From contig JAUCBJ010003120.1 of NCBI GenBank assembly GCA_032718475.1, positions 17,756-81,755 of the forward strand: DNA of 64,000 nt, in the 5' to 3' direction. The DNA is from Nemertoderma westbladi (taxonomy: Eukaryota > Xenacoelomorpha > Nemertodermatida > Nemertodermatidae). The first letter of the stretch is position 1. Each line of letters starts with the position of its first letter. Position numbers and translations under genes: made by a program. Under the pieces are notes generated by a model. That model did not search any database and was not told the DNA's origin. It saw only the letters and a list, made by a program, of their open reading frames with translations. Positions 1-14,262 of the stretch are shown one piece after another.

Positions 1-704
1 GTGAACAATTTTTACTTTCAGTTTTTATCAGTGAACAATATTTACTTTCAGTTTCTATCAGAGAACAATATTTAATTTCAGTTTTTATCAGAGAACAATA
101 TTTAATTTCAGTTTTTATCTGTGAACAATATTTGCTTTCAGTTTCTATCAGAGAACAATATTTAATTTCAGTTTTTATTAGCGAACAATATTTACTTTCA
201 GTTTTTATCAGTGAACAATATTTACTTTCAGTTTCTATCAGAGAACATTATTTAATTTCAGTTTTTATCAGTGAACAATATTTACTTTCAGTTTCTATCA
301 GTGAACAATTTTTACTTTCAGTTTTTATCAGTGAACAATATTTACTTTCAGTTTCTATCAGAGAACAATATTTAATTTCAGTTTTTATCAGTGAACAATA
401 TTTGCTTTCAGTTTCTATCAGAGAACAATATTTAATTTCAGTTTTTATTAGCGAACAATATTTACTTTCAGTTTTTATCAGTGAACAATATTTACTTTCA
501 GTTTCTATCAGAGAACATTATTTAATTTCAGTTTTTATCAGTGAACAATATTTACTTTCAGTTTCTATCAGAGAACAATATTTAATTTCAGTTTTTATCA
601 GCGAACAATATTTACTTTCAGTTTTTATCAGTGAACAATATCTGCTTTCAGTTTCTATCATAGAACAATATTTACTTTCAGTTTCTATCAGTTTAAGTCT
701 CTAA
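1..704. repeat. 30-bp minisatellite (acceptor-like unit)
   Basis: About 23 head-to-tail copies of a 30-bp unit containing TTTACTTTCAG, TTTCTATCAG and a GAACAATA block. It enters from the left edge of the window. Because 30 bp is ten codons, one plus frame stays open for 190 codons from position 132, but the product is a monotonous decapeptide repeat and I do not regard it as a gene. The pyrimidine-rich TTTACTTTCAG looks like a 3' splice acceptor repeated in every unit. Confidence 0.9.
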
Positions 705-3700
705 AAACTTGCGCCACAATGTAAGTTGTTTTTATGCTTGTAAAAATATACATACAAATACGGTCGAAAATCGTCAAAAATAGCGTGACATCATTTGTGC
801 ACGGCCCCTTAGCAGCCCTTTCCACTTTATTCAGTAGAAGCTGTGCATCTGCTTGCGTATTAGAGAGCAGGGCGATGTCATCCGCAAAGTCGGTGTCTGT
901 GACTGTAGTTGCCTGATATCTACTACTTCTGCGTTCTTGAAGTGTGAATCCCAGATCTCCACCCTTTGTGGTCGTCCTCATTGCGTAATCCAGTACAATT
1001 ACAAATAGTAATGGCGCCAATGTGTCACCTTGCAGTACGCCAGCCAGGATTGAGAAGAACTCAGTTTCACAATCTGGTGAGAGTACCTGCGCTTCTGTGT
1101 CACAAAATAATAATCCAATGCCAGCTACAATTAATTCTGGTATTCCATAAGCCCTTAGGATTTCCAGCATTTTACCTCTATGGATGGAATCTAATGTTTT
1201 CTTTAAGTAAGTTGCTTTTACTCCTATAAAAATGGGCATTGCCACAAAGTAAGTGGCGTTTTATGCATGTAAAAATATACATTGCTACAAGTAAGTTGCC
1301 TTTACTCCTGTAAAATTGCATTGTCACAAAGTAAGAAGCTTTTACTCCTGTAGAAATAGACATTATCACATAGGAAGTTGCTTTTACTCCTGTAAAAATA
1401 TACATTGTCTCAAAGTAAGTTGCCTTTACTCCTGTAAAAATGCATTGTCACAAAGTAAGTTGCTTTTACTCCTGTAAAAATAGACATTATCACATAGGAA
1501 GTTGCTTTTACTCCTGTAAAAATATACATTATCACATAGGAAGTTGCTTTTACTCCTGTAAAAATATACATTGTCTCAAAGTAAGTTGCCTTTACTCCTG
1601 TAAAAATGCATTGCTACAAAGTAAGTTGCTTTTACTCCTGTAAAAATGCATTGTCACAAAGTAAGTGGCGTTTTATGCCTGTAAAAATATGCAATGCCAC
1701 AAAATAAGTTGATTTTACTCCTGTAAAAATATACATAGCTACTTAGTAAGTTGCTTTTACTCCTGTAAAAATGCATTGTCACAAAGTAAGTTGCTTTTAC
1801 TCCTGTAAAAATGCATTGCCACAAAGTAAGTTGCTTTTACTCCTGTAAAAATGCAATGTCACAAAGTAAGTTGCTTTTACTCCTGTAAAAATAGGCATTG
1901 CCACAAAGGAAGTTTCTTTTACTCCTGTGAAAAAATGCATTGCCACAAAGTAAGTTGCTTTTACTCCTGTAAAAATAGACATTATCACAAAGTCAGTGGC
2001 GTTTTATGCCTGTAAAAATATGCATTGCCACAAAGTAAGTTGCTTTTACTCCTGTAAAAATAGACATTATCACAAAGTAAGTGGCGTTTTATGCCTGAAA
2101 AATATACATAGCTACAATGTAAGTTGCTTTTACTCCTGTAAAAATGTATTGTCACAAAGTAAGTTGCTTTTACTCCTGTAAAAATGCATTGCCACAAAGT
2201 AAGTTGCTTTTACTCCTGTAAAAATGCAATGTCACAAAGTAAGTTGCTTTTACTCCTGTAAAAATGCATTGCCACAAAGTAAGTTGCTTTTACTCCTGTA
2301 AAAATAGACATTATCACAAAGTCAGTGGCGTTTTATGCCTGTAAAAATATGCATTGCCACAAAGTAAGTTGCTTTTACTCCTGTAAAAATAGACATTATC
2401 ACAAAGTAAGTGGCGTTTTATGCCTGAAAAATATACATAGCTACAATGTAAGTTGCTTTTACTCCTGTAAAAATGCATTGTCACAAAGTAAGTTGCTTTT
2501 ACTCCTGTAAAAATATGCATTGCCACAAAGTAAGTTGCTTTTACTCCTGTAAAAATATGCATTGCCACAAAGTAAGTTGCTTTTACTCCTGTAAAAATAG
2601 ACATTATCACAAAGCAAGTTGCTTTTACTCCTGTAAAAATATGCATTGCCACAAAGTAAGTTGCTTTTACTCCTGTAAAAATATGCATTGCCACAAAGTA
2701 AGTTGCTTTTACTCCTGTAAAAATAGACATTATCACAAAGTAAGTGGCGTTTTATGCCTGTAAAAATATACAATGCCATAAAATAAGTTGATTTTACTCC
2801 TGTAAAAATATACATTGCTACAAAGTAAGTTGCTTTTACTCCTGTAAAAATGCATTGTCACAAAGTAAGTGGCGTTTTATGAATGTAAAAATATACAATG
2901 CCACTAAATAAGTTGATTTTACTCCTGTAAAAATATACATTGCTACAAAGTAAGTTGCTTTTCTCCTGTAAAAATGCATTCTCACAAAGTAAGTGGCGTT
3001 TTATGAATGTAAAAATATACCATGCCACTAAATAAGTTGATTTTACTCCTGTAAAAATATACATTGCTACAAAGTAAGTTGCTTTTCTCCTGTAAAAATG
3101 CATTCTCACAAAGTAAGTGGCGTTTTATGAATGTAAAAATATACCATGCCACTAAATAAGTTGATTTTACTCCTGTAAAAATATACATTGCTACAAAGTA
3201 AGTTGCTTTTACTCCTGTAAAAATGCATTGTCACAAAGTAAGTGGCGTTTTATGAATGTAAAAATATACAATCCCACAAAATAAGTTGATTTTACTCCTG
3301 TAAAAATATACATTGCTACAAAGTAAGTTGCTTTTACTCCTGTAAAAATGCATTGTCACAAAGTAAGTTGCTTTTACTCCTGTAAAAATAGACATTATCA
3401 CAAAGTAAGTGGCGTTTTATGCCTGAAAAATATACATAGCTACAATGTAAGTTGCTTTTACTCCTGTAAAAATGCATTGTCACAAAGTAAGTTGCTTTTA
3501 CTCCTGTAAAAATGCATTGCTACAAAGTAAGTTGCTTTTACTCCTGTAAAAATGCATTGTCACAAAGTAAGTGGCGTTTTATGCCTGTAAAAATATGCAA
3601 TGCCACAAAATAAGTTGATTTTACTCCTGTAAAAATATACATAGCTACTTAGTAAGTTGCTTTTACTCCTGTAAAAATGCATTGTCACAAAGTAAGTTGC

Positions 3701-6700
3701 TTTTACTCCTGTAAAAATGCATTGCCACAAAGTAAGTTGCTTTTACTCCTGTAAAAATGCAATGTCACAAAGTAAGTTGCTTTTACTCCTGTAAAAATAG
3801 GCATTGCCACAAAGGAAGTTTCTTTTACTCCTGTGAAAAAATGCATTGCCACAAAGTAAGTTGCTTTTACTCCTGTAAAAATAGACATTATCACAAAGTC
3901 AGTGGCGTTTTATGCCTGTAAAAATATGCATTGCCACAAAGTAAGTTGCTTTTACTCCTGTAAAAATAGACATTATCACAAAGTAAGTGGCGTTTTATGC
4001 CTGAAAAATATACATAGCTACAATGTAAGTTGCTTTTACTCCTGTAAAAATGTATTGTCACAAAGTAAGTTGCTTTTACTCCTGTAAAAATGCATTGCCA
4101 CAAAGTAAGTTGCTTTTACTCCTGTAAAAATGCAATGTCACAAAGTAAGTTGCTTTTACTCCTGTAAAAATGCATTGCCACAAAGTAAGTTGCTTTTACT
4201 CCAGTAAAAATAGACATTATCACAAAGTCAGTGGCGTTTTATGCCTGTAAAAATATGCATTGCCACAAAGTAAGTTGCTTTTACTCCTGTAAAAATAGAC
4301 ATTATCACAAAGTAAGTGGCGTTTTATGCCTGAAAAATATACATAGCTACAATGTAAGTTGCTTTTACTCCTGTAAAAATGCATTGTCACAAAGTAAGTT
4401 GCTTTTACTCCTGTAAAAATATGCATTGCCACAAAGTAAGTTGCTTTTACTCCTGTAAAAATATGCATTGCCACAAAGTAAGTTGCTTTTACTCCTGTAA
4501 AAATAGACATTATCACAAAGCAAGTTGCTTTTACTCCTGTAAAAATATGCATTGCCACAAAGTAAGTTGCTTTTACTCCTGTAAAAATATGCATTGCCAC
4601 AAAGTAAGTTGCTTTTACTCCTGTAAAAATAGACATTATCACAAAGTAAGTGGCGTTTTATGCCTGTAAAAATATACAATGCCATAAAATAAGTTGATTT
4701 TACTCCTGTAAAAATATACATTGCTACAAAGTAAGTTGCTTTTACTCCTGTAAAAATGCATTGTCACAAAGTAAGTGGCGTTTTATGAATGTAAAAATAT
4801 ACAATGCCACTAAATAAGTTGATTTTACTCCTGTAAAAATATACATTGCTACAAAGTAAGTTGCTTTTCTCCTGTAAAAATGCATTCTCACAAAGTAAGT
4901 GGCGTTTTATGAATGTAAAAATATACCATGCCACTAAATAAGTTGATTTTACTCCTGTAAAAATATACATTGCTACAAAGTAAGTTGCTTTTCTCCTGTA
5001 AAAATGCATTCTCACAAAGTAAGTGGCGTTTTATGAATGTAAAAATATACCATGCCACTAAATAAGTTGATTTTACTCCTGTAAAAATATACATTGCTAC
5101 AAAGTAAGTTGCTTTTACTCCTGTAAAAATGCATTGTCACAAAGTAAGTGGCGTTTTATGAATGTAAAAATATACAATCCCACAAAATAAGTTGATTTTA
5201 CTCCTGTAAAAATGTACATTGCTACAAAGTAAGTTGCTTTTACTCCTGTAAAAATGCATTGTCACAAAGTAAGTTGCTTTTACTCCTGTAAAAATAGACA
5301 TTATCACAAAGTAAGTGGCGTTTTATGCCTGAAAAATATACATAGCTACAATGTAAGTTGCTTTTACTCCTGTAAAAATGCATTGTCACAAAGTAAGTTG
5401 CTTTTACTCCTGTAAAAATATGCATTGCCACAAAGTAAGTTGCTTTTACTCCTGTAAAAATAGTCATTATCACAAAGCAAGTTGCTTTTACTCCTGTAAA
5501 AATATGCATTGCCACAAAGTAAGTTGCTTTTACTCCTGTAAAAATATGCATTGCCACAAAGTAAGTTGCTTTTACTCCTGTAAAAATAGACATTATCACA
5601 AAGTAAGTGGCGTTTTATGCCTGTAAAAATATACAATGCCATAAAATAAGTTGATTTTACTCCTGTAAAAATATACATTGCTACAAAGTAAGTTGCTTTT
5701 ACTCCTGTAAAAATGCATTGTCACAAAGTAAGTGGCGTTTTATGAATGTAAAAATATACCATGCCACTAAATAAGTTGATTTTACTCCTGTAAAAATATA
5801 CATTGCTACAAAGTAAGTTGCTTTTCTCCTGTAAAAATGCATTCTCACAAAGTAAGTGGCGTTTTATGAATGTAAAAATATACCATGCCACTAAATAAGT
5901 TGATTTTACTCCTGTAAAAATATACATTGCTTCAAAGTAAGTTGCTTTTCTCCTGTAAAAATGCATTCTCACAAAGTAAGTGGCGTTTTATGAATGTAAA
6001 AATATACCATGCCACTAAATAAGTTGATTTTACTCCTGTAAAAATATACATTGCTACAAAGTAAGTTGCTTTTACTCTTGTAAAAATGCATTGTCACAAA
6101 GTAAGTGGCGTTTTATGAATGTAAAAATATACCATGCCACTAAATAAGTTGATTTTACTCTTGTAAAAATATACATTGCTACAAAGTAAGTTGCTTTTAC
6201 TCCTGTAAAAATGCATTGTCACAAAGTAAGTTGCTTTTACTCCTGTAAAAATAGACATTATCACAAAGTAAGTGGCGTTTTATGCCTGAAAAATATACAT
6301 AGCTACAATGTAAGTTGCTTTTACTCCTGTAAAAATGCATCGTCACAAAGTAAGTGGCGTTTTATGCATGTAAAAATATACAATCCCACAAAATAAGTTG
6401 ATTTTACTCCTGTAAAAATATACATTGCTACAAAGTAAGTTGCTTTTACTCCTGTAAAAATGCATTGTCACAAAGTAAGTGGCGTTTTATGCATGTAAAA
6501 ATATACAATCCCACAAAATAAGTTGATTTTACTCCTGTAAAAATATACATTGCTACAAAGTAAGTTGCTTTTACTCCTGTAAAAATGCATTGTCACAAAG
6601 TAAGTGGCGTTTTATGAATGTAAAAATATACAATCCCATAAAATAAGTTGATTTTACTCCTGTAAAAATATACATTGCTACAAAGTAAGTTGCTTTTACT

Positions 6701-9115
6701 CCTGTAAAAATGCATTGTCACAAAGTAAGTGGCGTTTTATGAATGTAAAAATATACAATCCCACAAAATAAGTTGATTTTACTCCTGTAAAAATATACAT
6801 TGCTACAAAGTAAGTTGCTTTTACTCCTGTAAAAATGCATTGTCACAAAGTAAGTGGCGTTTTATGCATGTAAAAATATACAATCCCACAAAATAAGTTG
6901 ATTTTACTCCTGTAAAAATATACATTGCTACAAAGTAAGTTGCTTTTACTCCTGTAAAAATGCATTGTCACAAAGTAAGTGGCGTTTTATGAATGTAAAA
7001 ATATACAATCCCATAAAATAAGTTGATTTTACTCCTGTAAAAATATACATAGCTACAAAGTAAGTTGCTTAATTACTCTTGTAAAAATGCATTGTCACAA
7101 AGTAAGACGCGTTTTATGCATGTAAAAATATACAATCCCACAAAATAAGTTGATTTTACTCCTGTAAAAATATACATTGCTACAAAGTAAGTTGCTTTTA
7201 CTCCTGTAAAAATGCATTGTCACAAAGTAAGTGGCGTTTTATGCATGTAAAAATATACAATCCCACAAAATAAGTTGATTTTACTCCTGTAAAAATATAC
7301 ATTGCTACAAAGTAAGTTGCTTTTACTCCTGTAAAAATGCATTGTCACAAAGTAAGTGGCGTTTTATGAATGTAAAAATATACAATCCCACAAAATAAGT
7401 TGATTTTACTCCTGTAAAAATATACATAGCTACAAAGTAAGTTTCTTAATTACTCTTGTAAAAATGCATTGTCACAAAGTAAGACGCGTTTTATGCATGT
7501 AAAAATATACAATCCCACAAAATAAGTTGATTTTACTCCTGTAAAAATATACATTGCTACAAAGTAAGTTGCTTTTACTCCTGTAAAAATGCATTGTCAC
7601 AAAGTAAGTGGCGTTTTATGCATGTAAAAATATACATTGCTACAAAGTAAGTTGCTTTTACTCCTGTAAAAATGCATTGCCACAAAGTAAGTTGCTTTTA
7701 CTCCTGTAAAAATATACATTGCTACAAAGTAAGTTGCTTTTACTCCTGTAAAAATGCATTGTCACAAAGTAAGTGGCGTTTTATGCATGTAAAAATATGC
7801 AATGCCACAAAATTAGTTGATTTTACTCATGTAAAAATATACATAGCTACTTAGTAAGTTGCTTTTACTCTTGTAAAAATGCATTGTCACAAAGTAAGTT
7901 GCTTTTACTCCTGTAAAAATGCATTGCCACAAAGTAAGTTGCTTTTACTCCTGTAAAAATGCAATGTCACAAAGTAAGTTGCTTTTACTCCTGTAAAAAT
8001 GCATTGCCACAAAGTAAGTTGCTTTTACTCCTGTAAAAATAGACATTATGACAAAGTCAGTGGCGTTTTATGCCTGTAAAAATATGCATTGCCACAAAGT
8101 AAGTTGCTTTTACTCCTGTAATAATAGACATTATCACAAAGTAAGTGGCGTTTTATGCCTGAAAAATATACATTGCTACAATGTAAGTTGCTTTTACTCC
8201 TGTAAAAATGCATTGTCACAAAGTAAGTTGCTTTTACTCCTGTAAAAATGCATTGTCACAAAGTAAGTTGCTTTTACTCCTGTAAAAATATGCATTGCCA
8301 CAAAGTAAGTTGCTTTTACTCCTGTAAAAATATACATTACCACAAAGCAAGTTGCTTTTACTCCTGTAAAAATATGCATTGCCACAAAGTAAGTTGCTTT
8401 TACTCCTGTAAAAATAGACATTGCCACAAAGGAAGTTTCTTTTACTCCTGTAAAAATAGACATTATCACAAAGTAAGTAGCGTTTTATGCCTGTAAAAAT
8501 ATACATAGCTACAATGTAAGTTGCTTTTACTCCTGTAAAAAAGCATTGTCACAAAGTAAGTTGCTTTTACTCCTGTAAAAATATGCATTGCCACAAAGTA
8601 AGTTGCTTTTACTCCTGTAAAAATAGACATTATCACAAAGGAAGTTGCTTTTACTCCTGTAAAAATATGCATTGCCACAAAGTAAGTTGCTTTTACTCCT
8701 GTAAAAATAGACATTATCACAAAGCAAGTTGCTTTTACTCCTGTAAAAATATGCATTGCCACAAAGTAAGTTGCTTTTACTCCTGTAAAAATAGGCATTG
8801 CCACAAAGGAAGTTTATTTTACTCCTGTGAAAATATGCATTGCCACAAAGGAAATTTATTTTACTCCTATAAAAATAGGCATTGCCACAAAGGAAGTTTC
8901 TTTTACTCCTATAAAAATAGGCATTGCCACAAAGTCTTTTACTCCTGTAAAAATATGCATTGCCACAAAGGAAGTTTCTTTTACCCATATAAACTAGGCA
9001 TTGCCACAAAGGAAGTTTCTTTTACTCCTATAAAAATAGGCATTGTCACAAAGTAAGTTGCTTTTACTCCTGTAAAAATATGCATTGCCACAAAGTAAGT
9101 GGCGTTTTATGCCTG
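705..9115. repeat. 40-42-bp minisatellite array, interrupted by an RT fragment
   Basis: About 200 copies of a unit of 40 to 42 bp built from GTAAGTTGCTTTTACTCC, TGTAAAAATGCATTGTCACAAA and variants (GTAAGTGGCGTTTTATGCC; ATAAGTTGATTTTACTCC). Units are arranged in higher-order blocks: the stretch near 1.6-3.5 kb recurs at 3.5-5.4 kb with a shift of 1,906 bp and nearly no change. Short open frames occur on both strands but merely translate the unit. A reverse-transcriptase fragment interrupts the array at about 765-1205. Each standard unit includes CAAAGTAAGT, a close match to a metazoan 5' splice donor. Confidence 0.92.
765..1205 (-). mobile_element. Non-LTR retrotransposon RT fragment inside the array
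   Basis: The minus-strand frame reads a partial non-LTR reverse transcriptase. In order one sees the AYGIPELIVAGI palm segment, the GVLQGDTLAPLLFVIVLDYA block typical of RT motif 4, and FADDIALLS, the catalytic YADD-box variant (FADD). The fragment lacks endonuclease, the N-terminal half of the RT and the 3' end. Both edges run directly into minisatellite units, so the piece was either trapped by array expansion or inserted into it. It belongs to the same general family as the LINE at 29.5-30.8 kb, judged by shared motif wording. It is certainly non-functional. Confidence 0.8.
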
Positions 9116-9780
9116 ATGCGTGTTGAACGCAAGGGGGTGGTCGCTAGACCCAATCCGTCCTTACCCAGGGGAGTGCTAACAGGCTCTCCTTTCTTACAAC
9201 ACAATAATGATATTCGCGACCAGTTGCCTATTTATCTACACATGCAATCGCTACCTAGATGGTGTGAGCCGAAGTTTAATCTCTTCAAAAATTATGTCAC
9301 TTAATTTATCGATTATAGCGCCACGGCCTATATGAAAGCAAATTTAAAACCAATTTTTCGTATATTTAATAATTTGTTTTCTGATTTAAATTTTAATAGT
9401 TATACCGGAAAATGGTGGGAAAATTTGTACATTCAGAATTTAAAACCACTACCGGTATTACAGTAACCTAAACTGTAAACCACGTTATCTGATCATAATA
9501 ATTCCTCAGAAACTTATATTTTACCTCTTTCATCCCATGGGGGCGATAATATAAAGACTAGTTGAATCAGTGGGAGCAAACCTTGGGTTAGTAGCCACCC
9601 CTGCCTTCGGGTGGCAGCTATCGAAAGAGGAGTCTTCGGGTTGCCTCCGGCCTCGACCGACTCTGCCTTATTTTCATTTCTGGGAGGAAAACTGTGATAT
9701 TTTATTTTGTCAAGATGCAAATCTTAAAGTCCGCAAATCTTAAATTCAATTATAAAATTGTTAAATTATTTTATTTCCAG
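9116..9780. other. Unassigned sequence between array and first RS-gene exon
   Basis: Follows the end of the 40-bp array. A plus frame running to 9304 gives a non-repetitive stretch of about 60 residues with no domain I recognise. Around 9580-9650 there are two short hairpin-forming GC-rich segments (around CCACCC..GGGTGG). The last 60 bp is AT-rich and ends in the pyrimidine tract and AG acceptor of the exon at 9781. No complete gene is visible. Confidence 0.5.
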
Positions 9781-10038
9781 ATAAATCATCGCATAAGAAG
9801 AAGAAACGGAAACGATCGGTTCGACATCCGGTTTCCGGCTCCGGACGTCCGGTTTCCGGCTCCGCCCGTGATTCCGACCGGAGTTCAGATTACTGGTACA
9901 CGTCGTCCTACACATTGGAGAGTTTCTCGGAGGGCAGCGAGTCGGGAATGGAGCTGACCGAGTCGGTAATCGAGAGACTTCGAGAGAAACGACTGGAGTC
10001 GGGGAGGTTAACGAGGAACGCAGTCACCGAGGCAGTGG
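9781..10038 (+). CDS. RS-domain protein gene, first visible exon
   Basis: First recognisable exon of a seven-exon plus-strand gene. The acceptor is TTTATTTCCAG at 9780. The donor G|GTCAGT at 10039 leaves a one-base overhang that restores frame with the next exon; an alternative donor at 10007 (GAG|GTTAAC) would put the next exon out of frame. The peptide opens with a basic KSSHKKKKRKRS stretch, likely a nuclear localisation signal, then a Ser/Gly-rich region and an acidic-to-basic segment ending near RLREKRLESGR. With the Arg/Ser-rich exons that follow, the protein looks like a nuclear splicing-associated RS-domain protein. I did not recognise a named orthologue. Upstream exons, including the start codon, were not found in this window. 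Confidence 0.65.
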
Positions 10039-10364
10039 GTCAGTTGGGAGTTATTCAAATACAAGCGATTACTACAAACAATAAAGCTGTAACCTGTTCT
10101 ATTCACTTTAGTTTATTGTTTTGGTTAGACTAACATACCAATGTCCCCCCCCCCCTGACTCAATTATTTTTAATATTACATTCAATATTATAATAAATTG
10201 TATTTAATTTACATTACAGTATTTAAATGTTTGGTAACCTAGACAAAGGTTTCTACGGTTGAAATATTTAACGCTCATACCAATTATTACATTCATTTAA
10301 ACGGTAATTTTTATAGCATGGCTATAACTATAACTATTTATAGTTAATATTTTGTACTTTTTAG

Positions 10365-10647
10365 GTTCAGATATCGATAGAATTCCAACTCGCCGTGTTT
10401 CCACTCCCAGCTCGTTGCGCCACCGTGCTACGCCACACCGCCATAGAACGCCGCCACCACGCCACCGGTCCCCCACAACCTCCAGGAAGGGTCGCCGTTG
10501 GTCCTCACCCTCCTCCCTCGGTAGCCATAGCAACCGGAGACGCTACTCCAGGTCGCGTAGTTACTCTAGCGATTACTCGTATTCCGACTACAACAGATCG
10601 CGGTCTCGCTCCTATTCCAGGTCTATAACCTACCGTAGACGCGAGAG
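10365..10647 (+). CDS. RS-domain protein gene, exon 2 visible (RS domain)
   Basis: Acceptor TACTTTTTAG at 10364, donor GAGAG|GTTAGT at 10648. Read with the G left by the preceding exon, it gives a compact Arg/Ser/Pro-rich segment with many SR and RS dipeptides (RRRYSRSRSYSSDYSYSDY; NRSRSRSYSRSITYRRRER), a typical RS domain of the kind phosphorylated by SRPK and CLK kinases. It ends with a two-base overhang that pairs with the exon at 15960. The downstream intron is 5.3 kb and contains the whole ETFA gene on the opposite strand. Confidence 0.75.
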
Positions 10648-10679
10648 GTTAGTACTAATACACTGTATAGTGTAGAATC

Positions 10680-11215
10680 AACAGTTAGCTATAGCTACCA
10701 CAATTCGCGAAATATAAGCCACAATTCGCGAAATATAAGCCACAATTCGCGAAATATAAGCCACAATTCGCGAAATATAAGCCACAATTCGCGAAATATA
10801 AGCCACAATTCGCGAAATATAAGCCACAATTCGCGAAATATAAGCCACAATTCGCGAAATATAAGCCACAATTCGCGAAATATAAGCCACAATTCGCGAA
10901 ATATAACCCCCAATTCGCGAAATATAAGCCACAATTCGCCACTTATATCAGAATTCGCTTCAACCACACAATTCGCCACATTTCAACCACAATTTGCCAC
11001 ATATAAACCACAATTTGCCACATATAAACCACAATTCGCCACATATAAGCCACAATTCGCAAAATATAAAACACAATTCGCAACAAAAATGCCACAATTC
11101 GAAACAAAAATGCCACATTTCGCCACATATAAACCACAATTCGCCATATATATAGCAAAATTCGCAACAAAAACGCCACAATTTGCCACATACGACAATT
11201 AACCCCAGATATGCC
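10680..11215. repeat. 21-bp minisatellite with TTCGCGAA core, degenerating downstream
   Basis: From 10690 to 10940, twelve near-perfect 21-bp units contain CACAATTCGCGAAATATAAG with a self-complementary TTCGCGAA core. From about 10945 to 11215 the same unit continues in degenerate form (CACAATTCGCCACATATAAA and variants). It starts only about 35 bp after the donor of the RS-gene exon. As the unit is seven codons long, all three minus frames stay open, which accounts for the 80-90-codon open frames there; they are not genes. Confidence 0.9.
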
Positions 11216-11228
11216 TCAATTTGCCACA

Positions 11229-11958
11229 TACAGTACAGGCCACCAGAAAACGCAGATTTGTTCGAATGTGAACACATTTGATCAAATGTGTACCAGTGTA
11301 ATGTGATGTTGTTGAACGGGACAATTGAACATAATTGAACATATTTGAATTGCCAACAACCAAAATTTTTTCGCCAAAGGATACAATTGAATACTTTTGA
11401 AAAGCTTAGTAACCTGGAAACTCTCTGTAGTTTGCCGCGAACTGTCACTCACTGGAGCTGGAAATGCGATAAGGATTTTGTTTACCTTTATAGAGTGCGG
11501 TTAATGGTGTCTAGTAGGCAGGCCTATAGTTAGTGATGTTAAGGCATCTTCTGGTGTTTCTCTGTGCCCTCTCGGTGTCAGACTAATGGCGCGACATCTC
11601 CCTGCACTAAATTAATTATTCAATGTAGTATAGGCTCCTCCATCCATATACCAACCCACTCCCATACACTCCAAGAACCTCCATGTGGTCTTGTATGTAG
11701 TTCTCTCTCTACCAATACAGCCCATGTCCGCAATGTTACGCCCTGGGGGCTCTCTCATCTACCTGATATCAGACATACAGGCGCACCACACAAAGCTTTT
11801 GTTGGTCCCAGCAAGTAAGTCAGCCTCCTGCTGTGGGCTCTAGAAGATAACTCGCCATTGAATTAGTGTAGTGATCTGCCAATCAGGTGACTTGATCAAA
11901 TGTGTTCACTTGTGATCACATTTGATGAAATCTGCTTTTTCTGGTGGCCTGTACTGTA
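11229..11958. mobile_element. Tc1/mariner-type MITE (TA-flanked, inverted ends)
   Basis: The ends are inverted repeats beginning CAGTACAGGCCACCAGAAAA (11231) and finishing with its near-perfect reverse complement at 11956. The similarity continues for about 60 bp in diverged form through ACACATTTGATCAA. Each end is flanked by TA (11229-11230 and 11957-11958), the target duplication of Tc1/mariner transposases. The 726-bp interior has no transposase reading frame, so the element is non-autonomous. It sits in the degenerate 21-bp repeat within the RS-gene intron. Confidence 0.75.
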
Positions 11959-11993
11959 TATAACTGCAATAAGCCCCAGAAATGCCACCAACG

Positions 11994-12021
11994 TTCGGAC
12001 TTGGATATATCCAAGTCCGAA
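11994..12021. repeat. Perfect 28-bp palindrome
   Basis: The half-site TTCGGACTTGGATA is followed immediately by its exact reverse complement, with no spacer. It lies between the mariner-like MITE and the 3' end of ETFA, about 120 bp past the ETFA stop codon. Its role is unknown: it could be a remnant of a fold-back element or a protein-binding site. Confidence 0.8.
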
Positions 12022-12138
12022 ATTTATAAGTTTCAAATAATAATCAACATTATTTCGTAATTGATTTTATAATTTATAATTAGAACGATTGGAACAATAA
12101 ATTTGTTTTATTCAACTGAATGGAATATAAATAAATAT

Positions 12139-14115
<1,977 letters not shown>

Positions 14116-14262
14116 TCAAAATCATTTTTTTTATTGGTAAGAAAATTTTACTCAAATTAAATATAAATTCAGTAACTAAGTTTATACAGTTAATATTAAT
14201 GGACTAGAGGTATAAGGTGAGAGCTTAAAGAAAAACAATAAATAAAGCTATAAGTAACTAAC

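Noticed and set aside
705-9115. CRISPR array
   Set aside because: Units are contiguous with no unique spacers, in a genome with spliced genes; this is a minisatellite.
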